Of a stretch of 64,000 bases of DNA, positions 1 to 8,077 are shown piece after piece. This DNA is from Alphaproteobacteria bacterium (lineage in GTDB: Bacteria > Pseudomonadota > Alphaproteobacteria > Rhizobiales > Devosiaceae). The notes beneath the pieces were generated by a model. The model worked only from the letters and a program-made list of their open reading frames with translations, was not told the origin of the DNA and ran no database searches. The position numbers were made by a program, and so were the translations under genes. How positions within the stretch are numbered: the stretch's first letter is position 1; each line of letters opens with the position of its first letter. Location of the stretch: assembly GCA_018828145.1 (NCBI GenBank), contig JAHJWO010000046.1, positions 1 to 64,000 on the forward strand, written 5' to 3'.

Positions 1-72
1 CCATCACTCCGCATGGGCGGCCTGCAGGCGAACAGTGGCGGGGTGAGCCGGGCGCGGGCTTTGCCTCTCGCG

Positions 73-203
73 CAGGTTCGAGACCTGGCCGCAGCATGGC
101 GAGCGATCATGCTGCGCGAGAACCGGGACTGTTCCAAAAACCGGCGCCCCGAGGCGGCTACCGTCTCATTTTTTAATTTCCAGAGGCGGCATCCGCCTCG
201 GGG
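73..203. other. Cluster of stable hairpins, possible 3' part of an unidentified structured RNA
   Basis: Several inverted repeats follow each other: 73-77 with 83-87 (5 bp, 5-nt loop), 90-98 with 108-116 (9 bp, 9-nt loop), 151-157 with 161-167, and 147-157 with 193-203 (11 bp, perfect). The segment 183-189 can instead pair with 193-199, so the last two foldings exclude each other. On the plus strand the array runs into an intrinsic terminator. No convincing open reading frame covers it. I could not match it to tmRNA, RNase P RNA, SRP RNA or a tRNA. It may be the end of a small RNA beginning left of the window, or only an intergenic repeat. Confidence 0.35.
147..174 (+). terminator. Intrinsic terminator
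   Basis: A 7-bp stem with one G-T pair (151-157 with 161-167, loop 158-160) is followed after one base by six T residues (169-174). It would end plus-strand transcription entering from the left edge. The neighbouring gene is on the minus strand and ends at 327, so whatever is terminated lies in or left of the first 146 bases. Confidence 0.55.
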
Positions 204-326
204 TCCGCTCGTATCCTAGCAACCGCGCGGCGTCAGGCCAGGGCGGCGTCGAGCCGTGGCCGCAAGAAGGCAGGCCATGAGCGCTGCGCTCGAATGGCGG
301 GGGCGTATCACGATGCGAGGGGAGCC

Positions 327-1223
327 CTAGTTGGGCGAGTAGAAGATATGCGAGCCGATCTGGGCGACGGCATTGTAGGTGTTCGACCAGGAGGGGCGCA
401 CTGCAGTCGTGTGATAGTAGAGGGCCGAACCGGGCACGGCGCCGACCTGTTCACCCAGGGCGAACTCGGCATAGACCTGCTGCGCCAGCTGGGAAGAGCG
501 CGCCCAGGCACGGCGTTCGCCCGGCGCATCGGCGCGGCCGTCGCAGGCGAAGGTGAACTGGCAGCGATAGCGGCCCTTGTCGGCATTCTGGTAGATGACG
601 CCGCACAGGGTCGAGGGGAACTTGCTGGAGCGGGCGCGGTTGACGATGACATTGGCCACCGCAAGCTGGCCTGCGGCGCTTTCGCCACGTGCCTCGTGAT
701 AGATGGCCTGGGCCAGGCAATCGCGTTCCGCATTGGCATGGTCGAGGCGCTTTGAGAGCGGCTGGTAGCTGGTCTCGACATAGGCGGCGAGCGCCGAGGG
801 ATTGAGCGCCGGCTGCGGCCGCGCTGCGGGGCTGGTGAAGCTGGCAATGGCCGAGACGGCGCTGTTGCCGCCCAGCGAGCCGCGGGCGATGTAGCCCAGC
901 AGCACGTCGGAGGTCAGCTCGCCGGGATCCTGTCCGAAGACATTGGCGGCGCGCAGGGCCTTCTGGCGTTCGACATAATTGGTGAGCAGGGCGGCGGTCA
1001 GCGGCTGCTGGCCGGGCGCCAGCGGCGTCATGGTCGGGCCGATGGCAGGCTGGGCCCGCACGGCGACCAACTCGGCCGGCACCTGCAGCGGCGTCACGTC
1101 GGCGGTGCGAATGGTCTGGGCATGGGCAGGGGCGAGGGTGATGAACAGCACGAGCGCAACCGCGCACAAGGCAAGAGCACGCAAGAGCGTACGCGCTGCA
1201 ATATCCTGCCAGGTCTGCCCCAA
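327..1223 (-). CDS. SleB-like cell wall hydrolase, exported
   Basis: A 298-residue protein with a hydrophobic N-terminal segment (about residues 14-35, ending AHAQ) that looks like a signal peptide. The C-terminal half (about 165-298) is a Hydrolase_2/SleB-type domain: it has the AIYHEARGE motif, whose glutamate is the likely catalytic residue, the segment ANVIVNRA, and the late YYHTTAVRPSW. Proteins of this family cleave peptidoglycan, probably as lytic transglycosylases or amidases, in the periplasm. The middle (about 40-160) is low in recognisable motifs. It stands alone on the minus strand. A TTAA-N7-TTAA site about 160 bp upstream suggests cell-cycle control by CtrA, which is an inference. 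Family assignment is firm; the exact bond cleaved is not. Confidence 0.85.
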   Translation of the reverse strand: MGQTWQDIAARTLLRALALCAVALVLFITLAPAHAQTIRTADVTPLQVPAELVAVRAQPAIGPTMTPLAPGQQPLTAALLTNYVERQKALRAANVFGQDPGELTSDVLLGYIARGSLGGNSAVSAIASFTSPAARPQPALNPSALAAYVETSYQPLSKRLDHANAERDCLAQAIYHEARGESAAGQLAVANVIVNRARSSKFPSTLCGVIYQNADKGRYRCQFTFACDGRADAPGERRAWARSSQLAQQVYAEFALGEQVGAVPGSALYYHTTAVRPSWSNTYNAVAQIGSHIFYSPN

Positions 1224-1382
1224 TGCGTCGTCCTTGCCCCTGAGCCCGTCCGGCCGTTTCCGGCGAGCCTTCTGTTCGGATCCGTTGCCAGACCCCCGTC
1301 ACTTCCCGGCGGGCACCCTATCCAAGGAAGCGAGCCGATGGAAGTCGAAATTTACCACTGCTTAACCATAGCAGTTAGCATC

Positions 1383-1397
1383 TTAAAGTACGGTTAA
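1383..1397. promoter_or_regulatory. Candidate CtrA binding site (TTAA-N7-TTAA)
   Basis: TTAA at 1383-1386 and TTAA at 1394-1397 are separated by exactly seven bases, the full CtrA recognition pattern known from Caulobacter and rhizobia. A further half-site TTAACC lies at 1362-1367. The site is 160 bp upstream of the SleB-like hydrolase start in otherwise non-coding DNA, so that gene is the likely target. Confidence 0.5.
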
Positions 1398-1564
1398 CCG
1401 AGCCGGCGCCGGATGAAAACCCAGGAACCAGAAGGACTTGGCTAGTGGTGAAAAGGGGCTTGAGGCAGTCGATAAAAGTTTACGCATTCCCGGCCGGGCC
1501 AGTGCGTTTTGCAGTGGACATGTTGCGGAGCGGAAACAGGGGAGAGGGACGCCGGGGGTAAGAA

Positions 1565-1688
1565 CCCCGATCGGGGCCAAGCTACCCCCACCCTTCATCC
1601 CTCCCCACAAGCGGGAGGGAGACGATGAGTACGGGCCTCTGCGCTGGCGCCTTCCTCTCCCCTTGTTGGGGAGGGACCGAGGGTGGGG
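1565..1688. repeat. Palindromic intergenic repeat cluster (REP-like)
   Basis: A perfect 12-bp palindrome at 1565-1576 (four C, GATC, four G) is followed by a larger inverted arrangement. The outer arms CCCCACCCT (1586-1594) and AGGGTGGGG (1680-1688) match perfectly. Inside them are two smaller hairpins built from CCCTCCCC/GGGAGGG (about 1599-1619) and TCTCCCC/GGGGAGGGA (about 1656-1675). It lies just beyond the 3' end of the HAD gene. A related C/G-rich inverted arrangement occurs at 46459-46700, which suggests a dispersed element. Confidence 0.6.
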
Positions 1689-1720
1689 TGATGGGCGCCA
1701 CCGTTCGACGCCGGTCGGCG

Positions 1721-2404
1721 TCAGTCTTTGTCGAAGGCAGCCAGGCGGACGTGGTCGAGGCTTTCCATCACCGCAATGCCCAGGGCACGGATTTCCTCGC
1801 TGGGATGAACCAGGTCGGGCACCATCACGGTCTGCATGCCGGCCGCATGGGCGGCATGGACGCCGGCATGGCTGTCCTCGAGCGCCAGGCAATGCAGCGG
1901 GTCGACGCCCAGGCGTCGCGCCGCCGTCAGATAGGGTTCCGGATGCGGCTTGGGATTGACCACATCGTCGCGCGTCACGATGGTCTCGAACAGGTCGAGC
2001 AGACCGGCCGCACCCAGATGGTGCTGGGCATGCGGATTGCGCGACGAGGTAGCGACCGCCGTGGGGATATTGCGCTCGCGCAGCTCGGTGACCAGTTCGC
2101 GGGCGCCGGGCTTGACCGGCACGCCGGCATGGCTGCGCTCGCGCATGATCACCCGGCAGCGCTCGTCGAACAGCGAATAGGGGAAGCTGACGCCATAGGC
2201 CTCGATCAGCAGCTGATTGGTGCGCTCGTGGCTGCCGCCCACCATGGACATGTGCACGGCATCGGTCATCTCGAAGCCGAGATCGGTACAGACCTCGAAG
2301 ACGATGGTCCGGAACACGCTTTCGGTATCGAGCAGCGTGCCGTCCATATCGAAGATGACGGCCTGGAAGGGCGCGAGGCGCAGGATATCGCTCTGGGGTT
2401 TCAT
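1721..2404 (-). CDS. HAD-superfamily phosphatase/phosphomutase (beta-phosphoglucomutase-like)
   Basis: A 227-residue soluble HAD hydrolase of subfamily IA with an alpha-helical cap. Motif I is FDMDGTLLDTES, giving nucleophile Asp19 and acid/base Asp21. Motif II is the ATSS segment near residue 118, motif III the lysine of NPKPHPEPYL near 150, and motif IV EDSHAG near 176. The pattern fits phosphosugar phosphatases and beta-phosphoglucomutase-like enzymes; the substrate cannot be read from sequence. It starts at ATG 2404 and is transcribed away from the divergent selO gene. It is separated from the SleB-like gene by about 500 bp of repeat-bearing DNA, so it is probably a single-gene unit. Confidence 0.8.
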   Translation of the reverse strand: MKPQSDILRLAPFQAVIFDMDGTLLDTESVFRTIVFEVCTDLGFEMTDAVHMSMVGGSHERTNQLLIEAYGVSFPYSLFDERCRVIMRERSHAGVPVKPGARELVTELRERNIPTAVATSSRNPHAQHHLGAAGLLDLFETIVTRDDVVNPKPHPEPYLTAARRLGVDPLHCLALEDSHAGVHAAHAAGMQTVMVPDLVHPSEEIRALGIAVMESLDHVRLAAFDKD

Positions 2405-2484
2405 CCCGCTCGATATAGGGCGATTTGTTCGCGCTTGCTAGGCAGGCGGGCGAAGAGCTGGGTTGCAGCGCGGCAGTTTTGTGA

Positions 2485-2552
2485 CGTGCTGGCGCAACGC
2501 ATCCGTTTTCTCGCGTGCTGGCGCAACGCGGGCGCTGTGCTAGCGTTGCGCC
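2485..2552 (+). promoter_or_regulatory. Repeated element in front of selO
   Basis: CGTGCTGGCGCAACGC occurs twice, at 2485-2500 and 2514-2529, start to start 29 bp. A third, inverted copy of its last ten bases (GCGTTGCGCC) is at 2543-2552, ending three bases before the selO ATG. The second and third copies can form a 10-bp stem with a 13-base loop directly over the ribosome-binding region. No strong Shine-Dalgarno sequence is visible. The element could be a set of operators or an RNA switch. Confidence 0.5.
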
Positions 2553-2555
2553 GAC

Positions 2556-3965
2556 ATGTCCCAGTTCAGACCCGCCCAGAATCACCTGTCGCTGGGCGAC
2601 GCCTTCTTCGATCGCGTCGCACCCGCCGATTTTCCCCAGACCATCCTGCGCCACCGCGACCAGCGCTGGGCGCAGCGCATGGGCCTGGGCGATCTCACCC
2701 AAGCGCAGTGGCTCGCCCATTTCGGCCGCTTCGAGCCCCTGCCCGGTTCGTTGCCGCAGCCGCTGGCGCTGCGTTATCACGGCCATCAGTTCCGCAGCTA
2801 CAATGCCGATCTGGGCGATGGTCGCGGCTTCCTCTTCGCCCAGGGGCACGACCTGGTCGATGGGCGGCTGCTCGATTTCGGCACCAAGGGGTCGGGCAAG
2901 ACGCCCTGGTCGCGCGGCGGCGATGGCCGGCTCACCCTCAAGGGCGGGGTGCGCGAGGTGCTGGCCACCGAAATGCTGGAGGCGCTCGGCGTCTATACGT
3001 CCAAGAGCTTCTCGCTGGTCGAAACCGGCGAAGCGCTCTATCGCGGCGACGAACCCTCGCCGACCCGCTCGGCGGTGCTGGTCCGGCTCAATCACAGCCA
3101 TATCCGCATCGGCACCTTCCAGCGCCTCGCCTATCTCGAGGATGCGGAAAGCCTCGCCAGGCTGCTCTACTACGCCATCGCGCAATATTATCCAGAACTG
3201 GCCGACGCGGCCGACAAGCCTGCCGCCTTCCTCGAAGCGGTGGTGGGCAAGGTGGCAAAACTCGGCGCGCAGTGGATCGCTGCCGGCTTCGTGCACGGGG
3301 TGCTCAATACGGACAATATCAACATTACCGGCGAGAGCTTCGACTACGGGCCCTGGCGGTTCCTGCCCGCCTACGACCCCGATTTCACCGCCGCCTATTT
3401 CGACGAGACCGGCCTCTACAGCTTCGGCCGCCAGCCCGACACCCTGGCCTGGAACCTCACGCGCCTGGCGGAAAGCCTCTTGCCGCTGTCCAGCATCGAG
3501 GCCCTGGAGCCGGCCCTCAATACGGTGTGGCCGATCTTCCGCGCCGAACTGCCCCGGCAGATTCTGCGCCGGCTCGGGCTCAAGCCGCGCGATACCGAGA
3601 CCGACGGCGCCTTCGTCACCGATCTCTTCGGCTTCCTCTCGGCCAGCAAGGCGCCCTATGAGCAGTTCTTCTTCGACTGGCGCGGCGGTGCGCTCAGCGC
3701 CGAGCGGGCAGCGCGCAGCCCCTCGGCCAGCCTCTACGCCACCGAGGCCTTCCGCCCCGTCGCCGCCGGCCTCGAGCACTATGGCCCGGCCGACGACGTC
3801 AATCTCGGCCATGCCTATTTCGCCCGCGCCACGCCGCGCACCATGCTGATCGAAGACATGGAAGCCATCTGGGCGCCCATCGCTCAAGACGATGACTGGC
3901 GCTTGTTCGAAAGTACGCTGGCGGACATTGCCGAGATGCGCGATGCCTATGGCATCAAGCCCTGA
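2556..3965 (+). CDS. selO: Protein adenylyltransferase SelO (YdiU family)
   Basis: A 469-residue member of the SelO pseudokinase family, which transfers AMP from ATP to protein hydroxyl groups and links to redox stress. Seen in the sequence are RYHGHQF (about 73-79), the glycine-rich LGDGRGFLFAQ (about 86-96), the nucleotide-binding GSGKTPWSRGGDGR (about 112-125) and HGVLNTDN (about 247-254), the family catalytic/metal region, followed by DYGPW. There is no C-terminal selenocysteine or cysteine motif, as in many bacterial forms. The start at 2556 places the N-terminus in the usual family position. It is followed 11 bp later by the gamma-carbonic anhydrase gene, which has its own strong GAGGAGA ribosome site, so the two are probably co-transcribed. 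Confidence 0.88.
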   Translation: MSQFRPAQNHLSLGDAFFDRVAPADFPQTILRHRDQRWAQRMGLGDLTQAQWLAHFGRFEPLPGSLPQPLALRYHGHQFRSYNADLGDGRGFLFAQGHDLVDGRLLDFGTKGSGKTPWSRGGDGRLTLKGGVREVLATEMLEALGVYTSKSFSLVETGEALYRGDEPSPTRSAVLVRLNHSHIRIGTFQRLAYLEDAESLARLLYYAIAQYYPELADAADKPAAFLEAVVGKVAKLGAQWIAAGFVHGVLNTDNINITGESFDYGPWRFLPAYDPDFTAAYFDETGLYSFGRQPDTLAWNLTRLAESLLPLSSIEALEPALNTVWPIFRAELPRQILRRLGLKPRDTETDGAFVTDLFGFLSASKAPYEQFFFDWRGGALSAERAARSPSASLYATEAFRPVAAGLEHYGPADDVNLGHAYFARATPRTMLIEDMEAIWAPIAQDDDWRLFESTLADIAEMRDAYGIKP

Positions 3966-3976
3966 GGAGAACACCC

Positions 3977-4531
3977 ATGCCCATCTATAGCCTCGACGGC
4001 GTCGCACCGCAGATCAGTCCCGATGTCGGCTGGATCGCGCCGGACGCTGTGCTGACCGGCGACATCGTCATCGGCGCCGATGTCGGCATCTGGTTCGGCG
4101 TGGTCGCCCGCGGCGATATCGAGCGCATCAGCATCGGGGCGCGCAGCAATGTGCAGGACAATTGCGTGCTGCATACCGACAGCCAGCACCCGCTGGTGAT
4201 CGGGGAAAACTGCACCATCGGTCACGCCGCAATCGTCCATGGCTGCACCATTGGCGACAATACGCTGATCGGCATGGGTGCCACCGTGCTCAACGGCGCC
4301 CGGATCGGGAAGAACTGCCTCATCGGCGCCAATGCCCTGATCACCGAAGGCAAGGTCATTCCCGACAATTCCATGGTCGTCGGGGCCCCCGGCAAGGTGA
4401 TCCGCCAGATCGACGACGCCGGGGTCCAGGCCCTCACGGCCTCGGCCGAGCGCTATGTGCGCAATGCCCGGCGCTATGCCTCGGGGCTGGTCGAGGTCAC
4501 GGCCGGGCCCGGCAGCTTCGAGCCGGCCTAG
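3977..4531 (+). CDS. Gamma-carbonic anhydrase family protein
   Basis: A 184-residue left-handed beta-helix protein made of hexapeptide repeats such as VIGADVGIWFG, TIGHAAIVHG and LIGMGATVLNGARIG. The metal-ligand histidines of the gamma-carbonic anhydrase family are present (HTDSQHP near 70-76 and GHAAIVHG near 87-94). Family members form trimers and either hydrate CO2 or act as a scaffold; activity cannot be proven from sequence. A clear ribosome site (GAGGAGA) precedes ATG 3977. The stop overlaps that of the convergent pccR gene by four bases. Bacterial relatives are often annotated PaaY or YrdA. Confidence 0.87.
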   Translation: MPIYSLDGVAPQISPDVGWIAPDAVLTGDIVIGADVGIWFGVVARGDIERISIGARSNVQDNCVLHTDSQHPLVIGENCTIGHAAIVHGCTIGDNTLIGMGATVLNGARIGKNCLIGANALITEGKVIPDNSMVVGAPGKVIRQIDDAGVQALTASAERYVRNARRYASGLVEVTAGPGSFEPA

Positions 4532-5940
4532 CCGATCTCGTAAGGCACGATACTCCGGCGGTCCGTGGGCACGCTGATGCTGGCGGCGAGCGGGGGCACC
4601 GAGCGCTGCGGGCAATTGCGCCGCTCACAGATGCGGCAGGAAATCCCGATCGGATCGAACTGTGCCCGCGCCAGGTCGACATCGGCGCCATAGACGGTGC
4701 GGATGGCATGGCTCATCTCGCAGCCCAGCGCATAGGCATAGCGGCGCGTCGTGCCGTGAAAGCCGCCCGAGCGCTTCTCGGACGACCAGGCCAGGCACAG
4801 ATAGCGGTTGCCATCCGGCGTCTCGGCCAGTTGCCGGATGATCTCGCCCCGCGCCTCGAAGGCACGATGCACGTTCCATAGCGGGCAGGCGCCGCCGAAG
4901 CGGGCAAATTGCAGCGCCGTTGCCGAATGGCGCTTGGTGATAGTCCCCGCCGCATCCACCCGGGCAAAGAAGAACGGCACGCCACGCTCGCGCGGTCGCT
5001 GCATGGTCGAGAGGCGGTGGGCGATCTGCTCGAGACTGGCGCCAAAGACGTGGGCCAGTTCCTCGATGTCGTAGCGATAGGCCTCGGCCGCCTTGAGAAA
5101 GGCGCCATAAGGCATGTGCAGGGCGCCGGCGAAATAGTTGGTCAGCCCCATGCGGGCAATGGCGCGCGCCTCCTCGGTCTTGAAGCTGGCGGCGTCGAGC
5201 AGCTGGTTGAGCAAGGTCGCCTGTTCCAACCCGCCCAGCATGGCGGCGATCTGGAAGAACTGGGTCGATTGCTCCAGCCGGCTATTGACCCAGAGGTCGC
5301 GATTGGCGCGATCGAACTGCACCATGGCGTCGCCCGTGGCCGGCGGGGTCAGCACGACGCGGATATTGTGGGTCTCGGCGCAATAGACGATCAGCCGCCG
5401 CAGCCGGTCGGGGCCGAATTCGCCCAGCTCGCTTGCCAATGCCTCGGCGGCCCGGTCGAGCGGGTCCATATAGTTGTCGGCATAGTGGAAGAAGTCCCGC
5501 ACCTCCTCATAGGCCGTCTGCAGGCCTGATTGCGGGTCCCGCGTCAACGCGGCGTCGACGCTGGCCAGCCGCTCGTTGGATTTGCGATAGCTCTCATAGA
5601 GCCGCAGCATGGCCCGCGCCATATCCGGCGCATTGGAGGCGACGGTCTTGAGCTCCTGCAGGTTGGGCGCGCTTTCGCCAAAGACCGGGTCGGCCAGCGC
5701 CTCGCGCAGGTCGGCGACAAGCCGGTCGCTGGCATCGGTCATCAGTTCGAACAGGTCGAGGTTGAAGCCATCGGCCAGCGCCAGCATCACCGAGGCGGTC
5801 AGCGGGCGCTGGTTGGATTCGAGCTGGTTGATATAGGAGGCCGAGATATCGAGCCGCGCCGCCAGCTCGCCCTGGGTCAGTTTGTGCTGGGTTCGAAGCG
5901 CCCGCAACCGCGCCCCGGCAAAGATCTTGCGCGCCGCCAT
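4528..5940 (-). CDS. pccR: PccR-type short-chain fatty acyl-CoA regulator
   Basis: A 470-residue regulator. Residues about 5-65 form an XRE helix-turn-helix (LRALRTQHKLTQGELAARLDISASYINQLESNQRP). The middle resembles the IrrE/ImmA-like region of this family, and the C-terminal part carries a cysteine cluster (CRICERRNC) typical of the DUF2083 domain. This architecture defines the ScfR family; PccR in Rhodobacter sphaeroides senses propionyl-CoA and controls pccB. It is divergent from pccB here, which makes the same job likely. ATG 5940 is preferred over the GTG two codons upstream. The intergenic region holds an imperfect inverted repeat that may be its operator. Confidence 0.85.
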   Translation of the reverse strand: MAARKIFAGARLRALRTQHKLTQGELAARLDISASYINQLESNQRPLTASVMLALADGFNLDLFELMTDASDRLVADLREALADPVFGESAPNLQELKTVASNAPDMARAMLRLYESYRKSNERLASVDAALTRDPQSGLQTAYEEVRDFFHYADNYMDPLDRAAEALASELGEFGPDRLRRLIVYCAETHNIRVVLTPPATGDAMVQFDRANRDLWVNSRLEQSTQFFQIAAMLGGLEQATLLNQLLDAASFKTEEARAIARMGLTNYFAGALHMPYGAFLKAAEAYRYDIEELAHVFGASLEQIAHRLSTMQRPRERGVPFFFARVDAAGTITKRHSATALQFARFGGACPLWNVHRAFEARGEIIRQLAETPDGNRYLCLAWSSEKRSGGFHGTTRRYAYALGCEMSHAIRTVYGADVDLARAQFDPIGISCRICERRNCPQRSVPPLAASISVPTDRRSIVPYEIG

Positions 5941-5951
5941 ATTCACAACTC

Positions 5952-5990
5952 CACAACATCACAGGATCGATCTTGTGTGATTGTAACAGC
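5952..5990. promoter_or_regulatory. Candidate operator between pccR and pccB
   Basis: TCACA (5959-5963) and TGTGA (5976-5980) flank a central GATCGATC. The flanks extend the dyad imperfectly (ACAACATCACA against TGTGTGATTGT). It lies 19 bp from the pccR start and about 80 bp before the pccB start, where a shared operator/promoter would be expected. The TTTGCAAA motif reported for Rhodobacter PccR is not present. Confidence 0.4.
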
Positions 5991-6061
5991 TCCGCGCTTT
6001 GCTGTCTTGGGCCCGGCGCTACATCGGCGTAAGGTGCGGGCCACAGTCCGGGAGACCGCCC

Positions 6062-7594
6062 ATGCAAGAGATCATCGCCGCACTCGAAGACAAGCGCGCC
6101 CAGGCGCGGCTGGGCGGCGGGCAGCGGCGGATCGATACGCAACATGGCAAGGGCAAGCTGACGGCGCGCGAGCGGCTCGACGTGCTGCTCGATCCCGGCT
6201 CGTTCGAGGAATACGACATGTTCGTCACCCATCGGGCGACGGATTTCGACATGGCCGAAACCATCATCCCGGGCGATGGCGTGGTCACCGGCTGGGGCAC
6301 GATCGAGGGGCGCCTGGTCTATGTGTTCAGCCAGGATTTTACCGTCTTCGGCGGCTCGCTCAGCGAGACCCATGCCAAGAAGATCTGCAAGATCATGGAC
6401 CTGGCGCTGCAGAATGGCGCGCCGGTGATCGGGCTCAACGACTCGGGCGGCGCCCGCATCCAGGAAGGCGTCGCCTCGCTCGGCGGCTACGCCGACGTGT
6501 TCTGGCGCAATGTGCAGGCCAGCGGGGCCGTGCCGCAGATTTCGGTCATCATGGGCCCCTGCGCCGGGGGTGCGGTCTATTCCCCTGCGATGACCGACTT
6601 CATCTACATGGTCAAGGACACGAGCTACATGTTCGTCACCGGGCCGGATGTGGTCAAGACCGTCACCAACGAAACCGTCACCCAGGAAGAACTGGGCGGC
6701 GCCTCGACCCACACGAAGATCTCCTCGGTCGCCGATGCGGCCTTCGAAAACGACATTGAAACCCTGCTCGAAGTGCGGCGCCTCTTTGCCTACCTGCCGC
6801 TCGCCGCAGGGCAGAAGCCGCCGCGCCAGCCCACGCATGACCCGGTCGACCGGCGCGACATGAGTCTCGACACCATCATCCCCGACAGCGCCAACAAACC
6901 CTATGACATGCGCGAGGTGATCGAGAAGGTTGCCGACGAAGGCGACTTCCTCGAAATCCAGAAGGACCATGCCGGCAATATCCTGTGCGGCTTCATCCGG
7001 CTCGATGGCGAGAGCGTCGGCGTCGTCGCCAACCAGCCGCTGGTGCTGGCGGGATGCCTCGACATCAATGCAAGCAAGAAGGCCGCCCGCTTCATCCGCT
7101 TCTGCGACAGCTTCGAAATTCCCATCCTGACCTTTGTCGACGTGCCCGGCTTCCTGCCCGGCGTGGCGCAGGAATATGGCGGCATCATCAAACATGGTGC
7201 CAAGCTCCTCTTCGCCTATGCCGAAGCCACCGTCCCGCTGGTCACCGTCATCACCCGCAAGGCCTATGGCGGGGCCTATGACGTGATGGCATCCAAGCAC
7301 ATCAAGGCCGACGTCAACTATGCCTGGCCCTCAGCGGAAATCGCCGTCATGGGCGCCAAGGGCGCCACGGAGATCCTCTATCGCTCGGAACTCGGCGACA
7401 AGGCCAAGATCGCCCAGCGCACCGCGGACTACGAGGCCCGCTTCGCCAACCCCTTCGTCGCCGCCGAACGCGGCTTCATCGACGACGTAATCATGCCGCA
7501 TGGCACCCGCCGCCGCGTCATCCGCGCCTTCTCGACATTGCGTCACAAGCAGCACGCCATGCCGAAGAAGAAGCACGACAATATTCCGCTGTGA
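6062..7594 (+). CDS. pccB: Propionyl-CoA carboxylase beta subunit (carboxyltransferase)
   Basis: A 510-residue carboxyltransferase with the two crotonase-like halves of the acyl-CoA carboxylase beta family. N-terminal motifs include [19 protein letters not shown] and [13 protein letters not shown]; the C-terminal half has [25 protein letters not shown] and the tail AFSTLRHK. It transfers the carboxyl group from carboxybiotin on PccA to propionyl-CoA, giving methylmalonyl-CoA in the cytoplasm. ATG 6062 follows a GGGAG ribosome site; an in-frame start farther upstream would add 21 residues unlike the family. It opens a six-gene plus-strand operon with very short gaps or four-base overlaps and faces pccR. 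Confidence 0.93.
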   Translation: MQEIIAALEDKRAQARLGGGQRRIDTQHGKGKLTARERLDVLLDPGSFEEYDMFVTHRATDFDMAETIIPGDGVVTGWGTIEGRLVYVFSQDFTVFGGSLSETHAKKICKIMDLALQNGAPVIGLNDSGGARIQEGVASLGGYADVFWRNVQASGAVPQISVIMGPCAGGAVYSPAMTDFIYMVKDTSYMFVTGPDVVKTVTNETVTQEELGGASTHTKISSVADAAFENDIETLLEVRRLFAYLPLAAGQKPPRQPTHDPVDRRDMSLDTIIPDSANKPYDMREVIEKVADEGDFLEIQKDHAGNILCGFIRLDGESVGVVANQPLVLAGCLDINASKKAARFIRFCDSFEIPILTFVDVPGFLPGVAQEYGGIIKHGAKLLFAYAEATVPLVTVITRKAYGGAYDVMASKHIKADVNYAWPSAEIAVMGAKGATEILYRSELGDKAKIAQRTADYEARFANPFVAAERGFIDDVIMPHGTRRRVIRAFSTLRHKQHAMPKKKHDNIPL

Positions 7595-7603
7595 GGGTGA
7601 GAA

Positions 7604-8077
7604 ATGTTCGAACTCGGCAATCCCGTCTTCACCACCTATGCCATCGCTGCGAGCCTTGGCGTGCTTAAGATCATGGGACAGGGCTGGATGACAGTGGTCC
7701 GCATGATGAAGGTCCAGGGTGGCTATGCCAGCCCAGAAGATGCGAAAGCGGGTCGGTACAACCCGAACCCGCGACCGGGGCAAACCGACATCGACGACTA
7801 TGTCGACCGCTCGCGGCGCATGCACCGCAACGACCTCGAAAACATCCCTGCGTTCTTGGCGATCGGGCTTCTCTTCGTCCTGGTGTCACCGCCGCTCTGG
7901 CTGGCGCAGTTGCTGATGTATGGCTTTGTGCTGGCGCGGGCGCTGCATGCCTGGGCCTATGCGACCGCCCAGTCGCATGAAACTCGATCTATATTCTATA
8001 CGGTTGGTTCCATCACCGTCATCTACATGGCCGTTCACGTCCTGATCGCAACGCTGATGACAGGAACGCTGGCATGA
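7604..8077 (+). CDS. MAPEG-family membrane protein
   Basis: A 157-residue protein with about four membrane segments (near 8-33, 82-101, 104-122 and 130-152). The loop and second helix have the MAPEG signature: RSRRMHRNDLENIPAF, where Arg, Asn and Glu line the glutathione site in MGST1-type enzymes. MAPEG proteins conjugate glutathione or reduce peroxides in the inner membrane. It sits between pccB (10-bp gap) and pccA (four-base ATGA overlap), so it must be co-expressed with both. A membrane enzyme inside the carboxylase operon is unusual and suggests a role linked to odd-chain or branched acyl metabolism, which is only an inference. Confidence 0.8.
   Translation: MFELGNPVFTTYAIAASLGVLKIMGQGWMTVVRMMKVQGGYASPEDAKAGRYNPNPRPGQTDIDDYVDRSRRMHRNDLENIPAFLAIGLLFVLVSPPLWLAQLLMYGFVLARALHAWAYATAQSHETRSIFYTVGSITVIYMAVHVLIATLMTGTLA

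Noticed and set aside
74..95. tRNA-like T-arm (GGTTCGAGACC)
   Set aside because: The stem has only four pairs beyond the loop and no matching acceptor or anticodon arm is found upstream.
13..219. 68-codon frame at the left edge
   Set aside because: It covers the hairpin array and terminator and has no ribosome site.
1383..4007. Minus-strand open frame of 874 codons
   Set aside because: It runs antisense through the selO gene and through part of the HAD gene in another frame; the translation is low-complexity and has no domains.
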